Program-made: the position numbers and the translations under genes
Shown here: piece after piece, positions 25,089 to 34,220 of the stretch
How the letters are laid out: every line of letters starts with the position of its first letter
How positions within the stretch are numbered: position 1 is the stretch's first letter
Notes under the pieces: generated by a model
Seen by the model: the letters and a program-made list of their open reading frames with translations, nothing else
The model's database searches: none
Told to the model about the DNA's origin: nothing
Source: Actinomycetota bacterium
Lineage (GTDB): Bacteria; Actinomycetota; Acidimicrobiia; Acidimicrobiales; UBA8592
NCBI GenBank assembly: GCA_902565595.1
Contig: CACFFD010000014.1
Span: 1-36,960, forward strand
Length of the DNA: 36,960 nucleotides
Direction of reading: 5' to 3'

Positions 25089-25093
25089 TGACC

Positions 25094-27331
25094 CTACATT
25101 TGGCCATGGTGGCCAGACATAATCCTATATGCATCATAAACTCCATCAATTTGACGAATGAGGTTTAAAAGCCAGTCAAGATGCCGGCTATCCCCAATCT
25201 CAAATTCGAAATTCATAACGCTAATGCGGTCAGCTCCTGTTCGGGTCGTACATCGCAGAATGTTCACTCTCGCTTCGGAAAGAATATTAGAGACATCCCC
25301 CAATAATCTCGTCCGATCGAAGGCTTTCACTTCTATAGAAGCAACAAAAGTTCCGTCACTATCGTCATCCCATTCTACATCTATCAGGCGATTGGCGTGC
25401 CCCATAGATAATGAGACAGCGTTGGCGCAATCACTTCGGTGAATAGAGACGCCCCTTCCTCGAGTTACGAAGCCCATTATCTCATCTGGAGGAACAGGCG
25501 TGCAGCATTTCGCCAATCGAACCATTATGTCGTCTACTCCTTCGACGATGACTCCCACTTTGTTCTCTTTGCGACGTTTAGCCCTTCCGACTTGTCTTTC
25601 TCGGTGAGTTGGTAACGTTGCAGCTAAATCTTCGGTCTCGTCTGACTCTTCAAAATGATTTAGCAATCTACCGACAACACTTTTTGCGCTTACATGCTGT
25701 TCTCCTATTGCTGCGAACAATGAATCGACATCCTGATAATTGAGTAATTCACATATGTCGTTAACTGACGTGCTATTGAGGAGTTTATTTGCCGGTAGTC
25801 CTTCTTTTCGGAGTGCTTTAACGAGCGCTTCTCGTCCATTATCGATAGCGTCTTCCCTACGCTCTCTCGAGAACCATTGCTTGATCTTTGCAGCTGCTCG
25901 ATGTGTTTTAACGAACCTTATCCAGTCTTGCGATGGGCCCGCCCCTTCAGCTTTGCTTGTAAGGATTTCAACTGTATCTCCGGATTCGAGAACTGTATCC
26001 AAGGGCACAAGGCGGTTGTTCACTCGGGCCCCACGGCAAGAGTGCCCTACTTCCGTATGAATCGTATAGGCAAAGTCTACGGGAGTTGCTTGGGCTTCAA
26101 GGGTTACTACCTCACCGTTCGGGGTAAAAACGAATACCTCATCATGGTCTAAGTCAAGTTTGAGATTAGACATGAATTCGCTTGGATCTTCCGTTTCCTG
26201 CTGCCAATCGACTATCCGGGTAAACCACGCCATTTCATTATGCTGGTCGCCTTTATAATTGAAGTGCGCTGCGACGCCGTGCTCAGCCCGGTGATGCATT
26301 TCTTTAGTTCGGATTTGAACTTCAAGAGGTTTACCTTGAGGGCCGATAACGGTCGTATGCAATGACTGGTACAGATTAAATTTCGGCATCGCAATATAGT
26401 CTTTGAATCTACCTTGCACAGGATGCCATGTAGCGTGGATTGATCCTAAAGCTCCATAGCAGTCCTTAACCGAATCAACAATTACGCGGATTCCGACAAG
26501 GTCATAAATCTCATCGAATTCTCTCCCCTTCAGAACCATCTTTTCATAAATACTCCAAAAATGCTTTGGCCGCCCACGAACTTCGGCGCCAATATGAAGT
26601 TCATCAAGTCTAGATTGCACATCAGATAGCACTTGAGAGAGGTATATATCGCGCTCAGGGGCTCTAGCTGCAACCATCTGATCTATCTCCGCATACCTTT
26701 TCGGGTGGATTGTAGCGAACGCTAGATCCTCTAGTTCATTTTTTAGTTCTTGCATACCCAATCGGTGAGCGAGTGGTGCATAAATATCTAAAGTTTCGGT
26801 TGCTATTCGGTGCTGTTTCCATTGTGGAAGAGAAGCAACGGTTCTCATATTATGTAAGCGGTCTCCAAGCTTTATGATCAAAACCCGCAGATCTTTAGCA
26901 ACGGCAACAAGCATTTTTCTCATGGACGCTGCTTGTTGAGCTTCCTTAGTGTCGAACTTAATACGATCTAGTTTCGTTACTCCATCCACAATTGATGCGA
27001 TTTCTTCGCCGAATTTTTTCTTGATATCATCCAGCCCGGCACCCGTGTCTTCAACTGTGTCATGGAGTAAAGCTGAGGCGACTGTAGCCTCATCAAGGCC
27101 AAGAGAAGCTATTATCTCAGCAACAGCAACAGGATGAGTGATGTAAGCATCTCCCGATTTTCGCATCTGGCCATCATGGGCCGCACAGGCAGATTCATAA
27201 GCATCTCGAATGAGTTTGTTTCCATGGCCCGGATGGTGAGATTCAAAGACAGCAAGAACCTGACCCAATTCAGAAGCTTGCCCTGTCTCAACTCGGTCCC
27301 AAAGACTAATCTTGCTTACGACGATGCTCAT
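25094..27331 (-). CDS. rel: bifunctional (p)ppGpp synthetase/hydrolase (Rel family)
   Basis: Makes and degrades the stringent-response alarmone. The 745-residue protein has an HD hydrolase domain (residues about 45-195) with THPVAV and the HD pair at 90-91 in LLHDTVEDT. The synthetase domain (about 245-365) contains GRFKD (307-311), whose RxKD form is typical of bifunctional Rel enzymes, and YQSLHTTV. A TGS domain (about 400-465) and a C-terminal ACT domain (about 670-745) follow. Both active sites look intact. The ATG has GAGG two bases upstream, a close but usable Shine-Dalgarno. It follows apt by 24 bases, the usual secF-apt-rel order in actinobacteria. Confidence 0.95.
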   Translation of the reverse strand: MSIVVSKISLWDRVETGQASELGQVLAVFESHHPGHGNKLIRDAYESACAAHDGQMRKSGDAYITHPVAVAEIIASLGLDEATVASALLHDTVEDTGAGLDDIKKKFGEEIASIVDGVTKLDRIKFDTKEAQQAASMRKMLVAVAKDLRVLIIKLGDRLHNMRTVASLPQWKQHRIATETLDIYAPLAHRLGMQELKNELEDLAFATIHPKRYAEIDQMVAARAPERDIYLSQVLSDVQSRLDELHIGAEVRGRPKHFWSIYEKMVLKGREFDEIYDLVGIRVIVDSVKDCYGALGSIHATWHPVQGRFKDYIAMPKFNLYQSLHTTVIGPQGKPLEVQIRTKEMHHRAEHGVAAHFNYKGDQHNEMAWFTRIVDWQQETEDPSEFMSNLKLDLDHDEVFVFTPNGEVVTLEAQATPVDFAYTIHTEVGHSCRGARVNNRLVPLDTVLESGDTVEILTSKAEGAGPSQDWIRFVKTHRAAAKIKQWFSRERREDAIDNGREALVKALRKEGLPANKLLNSTSVNDICELLNYQDVDSLFAAIGEQHVSAKSVVGRLLNHFEESDETEDLAATLPTHRERQVGRAKRRKENKVGVIVEGVDDIMVRLAKCCTPVPPDEIMGFVTRGRGVSIHRSDCANAVSLSMGHANRLIDVEWDDDSDGTFVASIEVKAFDRTRLLGDVSNILSEARVNILRCTTRTGADRISVMNFEFEIGDSRHLDWLLNLIRQIDGVYDAYRIMSGHHGQM

Positions 27332-27355
27332 TTCCTCAACTAACCTTATTCTTTC

Positions 27356-27871
27356 TTATTCGTACTTAACAAGGGTAACAGTTCTGTATCCATGAAGTTT
27401 CCGTTCGCCTTCTAGAAACAGGAGGGAAGCAAGAAATGCAAACCCAATTATCTCCGCACCGGCCCCACCAAGAAGATTTGCTGCACATATAGCAGTACCT
27501 CCTGTAGCCAAAACATCATCAACGATCAATACGCGTGCACCAGCTGGTAAGGTGTCTTTTCGGATTTCGAGCTTAGCCTTCCCGTACTCGAGTTCATACT
27601 CTTCAGTAAGAACATCTCCTGGAAGTTTCCCTGCTTTTCGAATAGGTATTAGCCCGCAGTTCAATCGATCGGCTAAAGCAGAAGCGAATAGAAAGCCACG
27701 GGCTTCAATACCAGCAATATATTGAACATCATCATCAATAAACTGTTTCTCGAATTCGGCTAATGCGAAACGAAACGCATCCCGGTTAATGAGTAAAGGA
27801 GTTATGTCTTTAAACGAAACGCCGTTCTGTGGAAAATTTGGAATCGTAGCAATGTACTTCGCAAGTTCCAT
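27356..27871 (-). CDS. apt: adenine phosphoribosyltransferase
   Basis: Salvages adenine to AMP using PRPP. The 171-residue protein has IPNFPQNGVSFKDITPLL (about 10-27), AGIEARGFLFASALA (about 53-67), RKAGKLPG and the PRPP loop VLIVDDVLATGGTA (114-127). Length is standard. A strong ribosome binding site, AAAGGAG, precedes the ATG. It lies 26 bases after secF and 24 before rel. Confidence 0.96.
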   Translation of the reverse strand: MELAKYIATIPNFPQNGVSFKDITPLLINRDAFRFALAEFEKQFIDDDVQYIAGIEARGFLFASALADRLNCGLIPIRKAGKLPGDVLTEEYELEYGKAKLEIRKDTLPAGARVLIVDDVLATGGTAICAANLLGGAGAEIIGFAFLASLLFLEGERKLHGYRTVTLVKYE

Positions 27872-27897
27872 TTCACTCCTTTGAAGGCAGTTATCAG

Positions 27898-28983
27898 TTA
27901 CCGTCGTTTGTTCTTCCTTGGCCGAGGTGGGATAGAAGGGTTTGTAGGCTGGTAAGAACTAACAGAAGAAGCGGAGGTTTTTCTCTTAACTGCCTCGCTC
28001 AAGCGATAAGAACGACCCTTATCATCCCCCTCATTGCCAAACCTTTCTCGTAGCCATGTAGCGATAGGGGCGGCAACAAACAATGAAGAAAACGTTCCAA
28101 TGAGTAGACCGATAAGTAGAGCAAGAGCGAACTCACGAAGTGTAACGGCCCCCATAACACCAGAACCAATAATCAAAACGGAAACAACCGGCAGAACCGA
28201 TGTAATGCTCGTGTTAACTGATCGCATCAATACTTGGTTGAGAGCTTGATCAACGACCTCTCGATAAGACAGTTTCGAATTAACTAAACGGTGCTCATTG
28301 TCCCTAACTTTATCGAATACTACGAGCGTATCATAAAGCGAATACCCCATAATCGTAAGAAACGCTATGACCGTTGCAGGAGTAACTTCAAGCTGGAAAA
28401 GGGCGTATATACCAACCGTTATGACAATGTCGTGCGCAACAGCGATCAGCGCCCCCACCGCCATTTCCCATCGAAGCCGGACCGTAATGTAAAGAGCAAT
28501 TATTACAAAGAAGACTATTAGGGCTTTCACAGCCTTATCAGTAATTTCATCTCCCCAAGATGGGCCCGCAGTCGAAACACTCACGGATTCCGTATCGGGG
28601 TTTTTAGGGTTTGCAAGTTCAGCTAGAACCTCAGTGATACTCTGCACCACATCTTTATCACCATCATCTATTTGATCTTGTACGGCTTCTGTAAGTTCTG
28701 TTCGAACACGAAGAACCCCTCCGCCAGTTTGTATTCGTGCATCAGCGAGTCCTAGAGGACGCAGAGCATCCCTAACTTCATCTGCCTGCAGATCATTATC
28801 TTCGGGGACGGGGACTTCCCAAGCCCCTCCACCTTCAAATTCAAGCCCTAAATTCAAATTTCTCACGAAAAGCCCAATAACGGATACAAGGATCAACGCT
28901 GATGAAACCAGCAATACCTTGACCCATATAGCTGAAAAGGGGACAGACGTTTCATTCCTGTACATTCGACGAAGGCGGCTCAT
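27898..28983 (-). CDS. secF: protein translocase subunit SecF
   Basis: Partner of SecD; uses the proton gradient to help pull secreted proteins through SecYEG. The 361-residue membrane protein has TM1 (about 18-38), an extracytoplasmic P domain (about 50-140), then five more helices including TVRLRWEMAVGALIAVAHD, the conserved GYSLYDTLVVFDKVRDN and LREFALALLIGLLIGTFSSL. A basic Ser/Pro-rich cytoplasmic tail ends PPRPRKNKRR. I chose the ATG at 28983, which overlaps the secD stop (ATGA); the longer reading from 29022 would intrude into secD. Confidence 0.95.
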   Translation of the reverse strand: MSRLRRMYRNETSVPFSAIWVKVLLVSSALILVSVIGLFVRNLNLGLEFEGGGAWEVPVPEDNDLQADEVRDALRPLGLADARIQTGGGVLRVRTELTEAVQDQIDDGDKDVVQSITEVLAELANPKNPDTESVSVSTAGPSWGDEITDKAVKALIVFFVIIALYITVRLRWEMAVGALIAVAHDIVITVGIYALFQLEVTPATVIAFLTIMGYSLYDTLVVFDKVRDNEHRLVNSKLSYREVVDQALNQVLMRSVNTSITSVLPVVSVLIIGSGVMGAVTLREFALALLIGLLIGTFSSLFVAAPIATWLRERFGNEGDDKGRSYRLSEAVKRKTSASSVSSYQPTNPSIPPRPRKNKRR

Positions 28984-30578
28984 GGTGTTTCCACCTCCTG
29001 CGTTGGCAGCCCATAAAGCCACGGCCTACTAGTCAAGGCGTCAGAGAGACTTATCCATTTAACGAAAGGCCGAAGGAAGAAATACGTGGCAATGAGATCC
29101 AATATGGAAGCGAGCCCCAGCATAAGAGCAAACCCCCGAACAGAACCAACAGTTAGAAAATAGAGGATGCCAGCTCCAATGAGAGAAGCTAAATTAGCAT
29201 AAAAGATAGTTTTAAAAGCTATAGGAAACGACCGGTCAACTGCTGAGCGCAAGGTTCTTCCATTCCCAATGTCTTCTTTGAGATGCTCAAAATAAACGAC
29301 ATTTGAATCTAAAGAGGTACCTATCGAGACTATAAGGCCAACAACTCCAGCGAGAGTCAAAGCCAAACTACGAGAAGTCGACAGCCAGGCAAGGATAATC
29401 CAAAGCATTGTCCCCGAAAGCGCTAATGAGAGAATGGCCGCTACTCCGAGGAGGCGGTAATAACTGAACATAAATAAAGCAACAAGCGCTATACCAACTA
29501 TGCCCGCCACCACTCCGGCATCGAAAGAGTCTTTACCTAGGGTCGCTGAAACTATCCGGCTTGAAGGCGTCTCAAACTCAAGCGGTAATGAACCATAACG
29601 CAATACCAGAGCTGTTTCTTCTGCGCGTTCTTGATCGAAGTTACCGCTAATTGTTATTGACTCTCTTTCAAAATAAGATGCCTGTATATTGGGAGCAGAT
29701 TCAATAACCCCATCAAGCACGATTGCTAATTGTTTAGTAGGGCAAACAGCTGTTTGGTTATAGCATTCATTAGCAGCGATATTAAATAGGTCTATTCCAT
29801 CTTCCCCTGATCGAAAAACTGGCCGAACAAACCACTCCGGAGGCTGAAACGTTGAATCAGCAGTTTCAAGTGCCGCTCCGGTTAGCATCGTTCGCCCGAG
29901 TACGAGCCGACACTCGGGAATACCACCACAATTCGGACCCTCGCTTAGCAGAATCACAGGGAGTTCCGCATCATCATCTTCCGGAAGCGTTGTAGGCATA
30001 GAAAAAGCATCAGTATAAGTAAATCCTAGATCTTCGCATCCAACCCCCTTGGGCGTAGATTCTGCATTGATTTCTTTTGTCTCGACCCCATCCATTGAAG
30101 GCATCTCTTCACTTGAAGCTTCATCTCGGTCTGATGGTTGAATACCAACAGGACCATCATTATCGGAATCTGTGGCGGAGCTTTCGCCGCTCACGTCAAT
30201 TTGTTCAGCAGAAATTGGTGGAAAACACACTGGGCGGAAACGCAACTCAGCTGTTTGTCCTACTACATCCAAAGCCCGATCTTGGTCTTGGACTCCCGCG
30301 AGCTGGACAACTATCCGATTCGATTGTCGAGTAATATCTGGCTCTGCGACTCCTAGTCCATCAACGCGATTTCGAATAATCTCTACGGACTGGTCAAGTG
30401 CTTCACGAAGTTCTTCATCCTCGAGTTCAGTGTCCTCTGATGGCTCCAAAACAACCTCTGCTCCACCTTTCAAATCGAGGCCTAAAAGTACAGAATTTCC
30501 TTCCACTAGCGACCAAACAAGTAGGCCAACTACTACTAGGACTATTGTGAAGAGTGGAGTAAGGAAACGTTGTTTCAT
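28980..30578 (-). CDS. secD: protein translocase subunit SecD
   Basis: The 532-residue protein has TM1 (about 8-25) followed by GLDLKGGAEVVLEP (33-46), a large extracytoplasmic P1 region (about 45-345) and five C-terminal helices (from about 353). These include GTSLDSNVVYFEHLKED and the RSAVDRSFPIAFKTI loop. P1 contains an acidic, low-complexity insertion (about 126-175) and exactly six cysteines (118, 181, 217, 223, 272, 279), all outside the membrane. The insertion resembles the divergent P1 of actinobacterial SecD. It follows yajC by 17 bases; the Shine-Dalgarno is weak. Confidence 0.95.
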   Translation of the reverse strand: MKQRFLTPLFTIVLVVVGLLVWSLVEGNSVLLGLDLKGGAEVVLEPSEDTELEDEELREALDQSVEIIRNRVDGLGVAEPDITRQSNRIVVQLAGVQDQDRALDVVGQTAELRFRPVCFPPISAEQIDVSGESSATDSDNDGPVGIQPSDRDEASSEEMPSMDGVETKEINAESTPKGVGCEDLGFTYTDAFSMPTTLPEDDDAELPVILLSEGPNCGGIPECRLVLGRTMLTGAALETADSTFQPPEWFVRPVFRSGEDGIDLFNIAANECYNQTAVCPTKQLAIVLDGVIESAPNIQASYFERESITISGNFDQERAEETALVLRYGSLPLEFETPSSRIVSATLGKDSFDAGVVAGIVGIALVALFMFSYYRLLGVAAILSLALSGTMLWIILAWLSTSRSLALTLAGVVGLIVSIGTSLDSNVVYFEHLKEDIGNGRTLRSAVDRSFPIAFKTIFYANLASLIGAGILYFLTVGSVRGFALMLGLASILDLIATYFFLRPFVKWISLSDALTSRPWLYGLPTQEVETP

Positions 30579-30595
30579 AGTAGGTTAGAAACTCG

Positions 30596-30862
30596 TCATT
30601 CCTCGTCGTCGTATCGGATCATTTCAGCAATAGACGCTTTGGAAATTTTTATCTCAACACCGTCAGCGACCATAAGGAAGACCGTGTCGCCATCAAGGTC
30701 ACTTATCGTCCCATAAATTCCTGAGTCGGTTCGGACATCGTCACCAACGTCTAGAACACTCAGCATTGCCCGTTGCTCTTTCATCCTCTTTTGTTGCGGT
30801 CGCAGTATTAGGAAATACATAATTACAAGCAAAATCGGAATCATTAAAACACCTGACGACAT
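30596..30862 (-). CDS. yajC: Sec translocon accessory protein YajC
   Basis: Single-span membrane protein of the SecDF-YajC holotranslocon. The 88-residue product has an N-terminal helix (about 4-20), the signature YFLILRPQQKRMKEQ, then VGDDVRTDSGIYGTISDLDGD and an acidic tail. The ATG at 30862 has a TAGGAT six bases upstream, so the message is probably leaderless; a GTG two codons earlier is less likely. It heads yajC-secD-secF. Confidence 0.93.
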   Translation of the reverse strand: MSSGVLMIPILLVIMYFLILRPQQKRMKEQRAMLSVLDVGDDVRTDSGIYGTISDLDGDTVFLMVADGVEIKISKASIAEMIRYDDEE

Positions 30863-30868
30863 ATCCAC

Positions 30869-30874
30869 ATCCTA
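30869..30874 (-). promoter_or_regulatory. putative -10 box of yajC (leaderless)
   Basis: TAGGAT on the minus strand, six bases before the yajC ATG. It lies in the 104-base gap after tgt. No clear -35. Confidence 0.45.
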
Positions 30875-30966
30875 TCTTTGGGAAAAAATTCTTTCAGTTC
30901 GCTATGGTACTGTGTTCCGACGATTATTCCCGTATCAAAGCGGATTAGGGAAAGAAATCCGTAGTT

Positions 30967-32091
30967 CTAACCCCAAATATCAAGGATTTCTTTTCGAAAC
31001 TCTTGAAAGGTTCCAGTAGATATAGACTCTCTCATCCGGCGCATCATATCGAATAACCATGCAAGATTATGAAGAGTCAGCAGTCGAGCAGCTGCTGGTT
31101 CCCCTACTGCTAACAGGTGACGCAGGTATCCTCGAGACCAATGTGAAGCCGGACTTTGAGGAAAACTCAAATCTATAGGGTCGTCGCTTCTCGCATAGCG
31201 GGCTGCTCCAAGATTAATTCTTCCCGTATTCGTTAACGCTGTTCCATGGCGGGCAAGTCGCGTGGGCCAGACGCAATCAAACATGTCTACCCCAAGGTTA
31301 ACTGCTTCGACAAGGCCAGCTGGGTCACCCAAACCCATAAAGTAGCGAGGCCGATCGGCCGGTAAAGTTCGTATGCTCGCGTCCATCGGCTCTATCATCT
31401 CTGATCTGCTTTCACCCACGGAGAGCCCACCAATAGCGTAACCATCAAACCCTATTTCAACTATTTGCTCCCCTGAGATGCGTCTCAATGTGAGATCTAG
31501 TCCTCCTTGGACGATACCGAACTGGGCATTACTGAAGCCCTCTTTGTCTCTCTTGAATAGAAAATGCTTTCTTGCATCCTCGGCCCAAAGTTTAGTTCTG
31601 ACTACAGCAGTTTCTATTACTGACTTCTCTGACGGCAAAGGAGGGCATACATCCAGTGCCATTTGTATGTCAGCGCCAAGGCCACACTGAATATCGACAG
31701 CGTCTTGTGGGGTTAACCGATGAAGACTGCCATCATAAGTTGATTTAAAAGTTGCACCTTTATCATCCACATCTGGTTCTAAAGAAAAAATTTGATACCC
31801 ACCTGAGTCAGTTAGGATTAGTCGGTTCCAGCCAGTGAATTGATGAAGCCCACCTTTTTCTTGGATAACTTCAACTCCTGGCCTGAGCATCAAGTGATAG
31901 GTATTCCCCAATATGATATCCGCCTCTAATTCTTCCAAATCAAGTGCCGTAAGGGTGCGCACAGCCCCTCGGGTCCCAACTGGCATAAAAGTTGGTGTAT
32001 CTAATGCGTGCCGATCCATCGAAAGTTTTCCAAGACGTGCCAAGCCATCTTTTGCAAGAACACTAAAATCTGGTGTTTCTTCTGCATTCAT
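30967..32091 (-). CDS. tgt: tRNA-guanine transglycosylase, lacking the zinc cysteines
   Basis: Exchanges guanine-34 of tRNAs with GUN anticodons for a queuine precursor. The 374-residue protein has the TIM-barrel motifs of bacterial TGT: MPVGTRGAVRTL, Asp95 in LTDSGGYQIFS, VQGGLDL, YAIGGLSVGES and the nucleophile Asp272 in VDMFDCVWPTR. In the zinc site, where the family has C-x-C-x2-C before the SRAYLRHL helix, this protein has Phe310, Gln312 and Ala315; only the His (341, in LLTLHN) remains. The catalytic residues are intact, so loss of activity is not proven. The ATG at 32091 has a TACACT seven bases upstream; a GTG two codons earlier is possible. It follows queA closely. Confidence 0.92.
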   Translation of the reverse strand: MNAEETPDFSVLAKDGLARLGKLSMDRHALDTPTFMPVGTRGAVRTLTALDLEELEADIILGNTYHLMLRPGVEVIQEKGGLHQFTGWNRLILTDSGGYQIFSLEPDVDDKGATFKSTYDGSLHRLTPQDAVDIQCGLGADIQMALDVCPPLPSEKSVIETAVVRTKLWAEDARKHFLFKRDKEGFSNAQFGIVQGGLDLTLRRISGEQIVEIGFDGYAIGGLSVGESRSEMIEPMDASIRTLPADRPRYFMGLGDPAGLVEAVNLGVDMFDCVWPTRLARHGTALTNTGRINLGAARYARSDDPIDLSFPQSPASHWSRGYLRHLLAVGEPAAARLLTLHNLAWLFDMMRRMRESISTGTFQEFRKEILDIWG

Positions 32092-32098
32092 AATCACC

Positions 32099-32104
32099 AG
32101 TGTA
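32099..32104 (-). promoter_or_regulatory. possible -10 box of tgt (leaderless)
   Basis: TACACT on the minus strand, seven bases before the tgt ATG, within the 26-base gap after queA. It is weaker than the other examples because a GTG start would leave only one base. Confidence 0.3.
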
Positions 32105-32117
32105 TGTAACTAACACC

Positions 32118-33113
32118 TTAAACAACTTGCCTATCGAGAAACATCGCATCCCCGAAAGAAAGGAACCGGTATCCCTCCGCAAGAGCAACTGAATACAGTT
32201 CTCTCCATCCGTCTCCTATAAAGGCTTCAATCATCACTAGTAACGTCGACCGCGGCTGGTGGAAGTTGGTGAGCAAAGCGTCAACAACTTTAAATTCGAA
32301 TCCTGGCGTTATGAATAAATCACTTTTACCTTCAAGGACCTTTGTCACGGCCGCTGTCTCAAGCGCACGAACAACAGTTGTGCCGATAGCAACAACTCTC
32401 TCTGCTTCTTGGCATGCGGCCCAGACCGTAGGAGAAATATGATACTCCTCCTCATGCATAGAGTGGTGCGAGATGTCATTTGCTTCTATCGGTCGAAAAG
32501 TGCCTAGGCCGACGCTAAGTTCAATAAAGGCAATATCTGCACCAACCTGTTTTATTTCATCAAGAACTGATTGGGTTAAATGGAGTCCCGCCGTGGGTGC
32601 AGCTACGGAACTCTCCTCATCAGCAAATATTGTTTGGTACCGCTCGTTGTCTTCCAAGTGGGCTGTGATGTAAGGCGGGAGGGGAACTTTCCCATAATCT
32701 TCCATCAATTCTCTTAGAGGAGCTTCGGTCGCTTCAATTATCCTTATTCCAGCCCCTCTATCTCCTAGGACTCTGAGAATAGGCTGATTTTCTGAGCTGT
32801 AAAGCAGAGTCCCTGAAGGCACTTTCCGGCTTGGTTTGACAAGGGCCTCCCATTGCTCATTAGGTAGCTCAGTGAGAGCAAGGACCTCAACAGCTCCTCC
32901 GGATTCCTTGAATAAATTGAGTCTTGCGTGCATAACTCTGGTGTTATTTAGTACGACAAGATCACCTTTACGCAGGAAATCGGGAAGGTCCCTCACATGT
33001 TTATGGAGAATAGTTTTTTCATTAACTAACAACCGCGACGAATCACGAGGAGTTAGAGGCGTTTGCGCTATTGCGTCTGCTGGCAAAGAATAATCAAATT
33101 TCGATGACTCCAT
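32118..33113 (-). CDS. queA: S-adenosylmethionine:tRNA ribosyltransferase-isomerase
   Basis: Transfers and isomerises the ribosyl group of SAM onto 7-aminomethyl-7-deazaguanine in tRNA, giving epoxyqueuosine. The 331-residue protein begins with FDYSLPADAIAQTPLTPRDSSRLLV and contains GDLVVLNNTRVMHARL, GKVPLPPYI, APTAGLHLTQSVLDEI, VGLGTFRPI and LLTNFHQPRSTLLVMIEAF. These are all family hallmarks. The ATG has TATGCT seven bases upstream and no Shine-Dalgarno. The queA-tgt-yajC-secD-secF order is the same as in E. coli and many bacteria. Confidence 0.95.
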   Translation of the reverse strand: MESSKFDYSLPADAIAQTPLTPRDSSRLLVNEKTILHKHVRDLPDFLRKGDLVVLNNTRVMHARLNLFKESGGAVEVLALTELPNEQWEALVKPSRKVPSGTLLYSSENQPILRVLGDRGAGIRIIEATEAPLRELMEDYGKVPLPPYITAHLEDNERYQTIFADEESSVAAPTAGLHLTQSVLDEIKQVGADIAFIELSVGLGTFRPIEANDISHHSMHEEEYHISPTVWAACQEAERVVAIGTTVVRALETAAVTKVLEGKSDLFITPGFEFKVVDALLTNFHQPRSTLLVMIEAFIGDGWRELYSVALAEGYRFLSFGDAMFLDRQVV

Positions 33114-33120
33114 TCAAAAC

Positions 33121-33126
33121 AGCATA
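33121..33126 (-). promoter_or_regulatory. putative -10 box of queA (leaderless)
   Basis: TATGCT on the minus strand, seven bases before the queA ATG, in the 34-base gap after ruvB. Confidence 0.5.
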
Positions 33127-33147
33127 AGCGCGAATTCAGTCATTAGG

Positions 33148-34194
33148 TTAAGAGAACAAATTAGGAGGACGGCCATCACTGGTATCTGGCGGGTCAAGTC
33201 CGAGGTGATTCCATGCTGACTCCATTGCTACCCTCCCACGGGGTGTGCGCATAATGAATCCCTGCTGTATGAGGAAAGGTTCATATACGTCTTCGACCGT
33301 TTCCGATGGCTCGGAAACACTGATAGCAAGTGTAGATAGCCCAACGGGACCACCGTTGAAACGTTCACATATTGCTTTTAAGATTGCTCGATCAACTTTG
33401 TCTAACCCTTTCTCATCAACGCCGAAGAGCTTTAGCCCCTCTATAGATGTTTGCTTGTCAACGGCTCCTTCAGCTTTTATTTCTGCGTAGTCTCTTACTC
33501 TGCGAAGAAGCCGATTTGCTATCCGAGGAGTACCCCTAGATCGCACTGCTATCTGCTTGCTTCCCTCTTCATCAATTTCTACTTCGAATATGTTCGCAGA
33601 GCGAAGAATGATTGCATTTAAATCATCAGCATCGTAGTAATCCATCCGAGCTACTAAGCCAAATCGATCTCTTAAAGGGCCGGTTATTAAACCTGTTCGC
33701 GTGGTAGCTCCCACTAAAGTGAACGGTGATATTGATAGTCGAACAGAACGTGCCGCAGGGCCTTTACCGAGCACAATATCCAATTGAAAGTCTTCCATAG
33801 CGGGGTAGAGGACTTCTTCCACAGCGCGATTCAGTCTATGAATTTCATCTATAAAGAGAACATCTCCGGGTTCTAGTTTCGTTAGGATAGCGGCAAGATC
33901 ACCAGCACGCTCAAGGGCAGGTCCAGATGTTGTATGTATAGAGACCCCCATCTCCTTTGCAACGATGTTCGCTAACGTAGTTTTTCCTAGGCCGGGCGGG
34001 CCTGCAAAAAGCAAGTGATCAGAAGGCTGCTCCCTCTTTTTCGCAGCTCCGAGAATTATAGAAAGATGCTCTTTCAATTCAGGTTGACCGATAAAGTCTT
34101 CAAGGGATCGTGGCCTCAGACCCAAAGCGTCTAATTCAAAATCAATTTCTTGATCTTCAATTAAATTTTCCGGGGAAAGAAGTTCTTCTCTCAT
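33148..34194 (-). CDS. ruvB: Holliday junction branch migration ATPase RuvB
   Basis: Hexameric AAA+ motor of the RuvAB complex. The 348-residue protein has Walker [10 protein letters not shown] (64-72), Walker B LFIDEIHR (113-120), sensor 1 GATTR (162-166), the arginine finger region PLRDRFG (173-179) and a C-terminal winged helix with [15 protein letters not shown]. Start supported by GGAAG four bases upstream of the ATG. It lies 26 bases after ruvA. Confidence 0.97.
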   Translation of the reverse strand: MREELLSPENLIEDQEIDFELDALGLRPRSLEDFIGQPELKEHLSIILGAAKKREQPSDHLLFAGPPGLGKTTLANIVAKEMGVSIHTTSGPALERAGDLAAILTKLEPGDVLFIDEIHRLNRAVEEVLYPAMEDFQLDIVLGKGPAARSVRLSISPFTLVGATTRTGLITGPLRDRFGLVARMDYYDADDLNAIILRSANIFEVEIDEEGSKQIAVRSRGTPRIANRLLRRVRDYAEIKAEGAVDKQTSIEGLKLFGVDEKGLDKVDRAILKAICERFNGGPVGLSTLAISVSEPSETVEDVYEPFLIQQGFIMRTPRGRVAMESAWNHLGLDPPDTSDGRPPNLFS

Positions 34195-34220
34195 ATATCT
34201 TCCAAAAGTTTAGTGTTTCC

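Noticed and set aside
28984-29022. Longer N-terminus of secF starting inside secD
   Set aside because: It would add 13 residues that do not match SecF; the ATGA overlap with the secD stop is a far better start.
30941-30961. Hairpin CGGATT/AATCCG after tgt as a terminator
   Set aside because: Six base pairs with a nine-base loop, but the following sequence (CTTTGAT) is not a T-tract.
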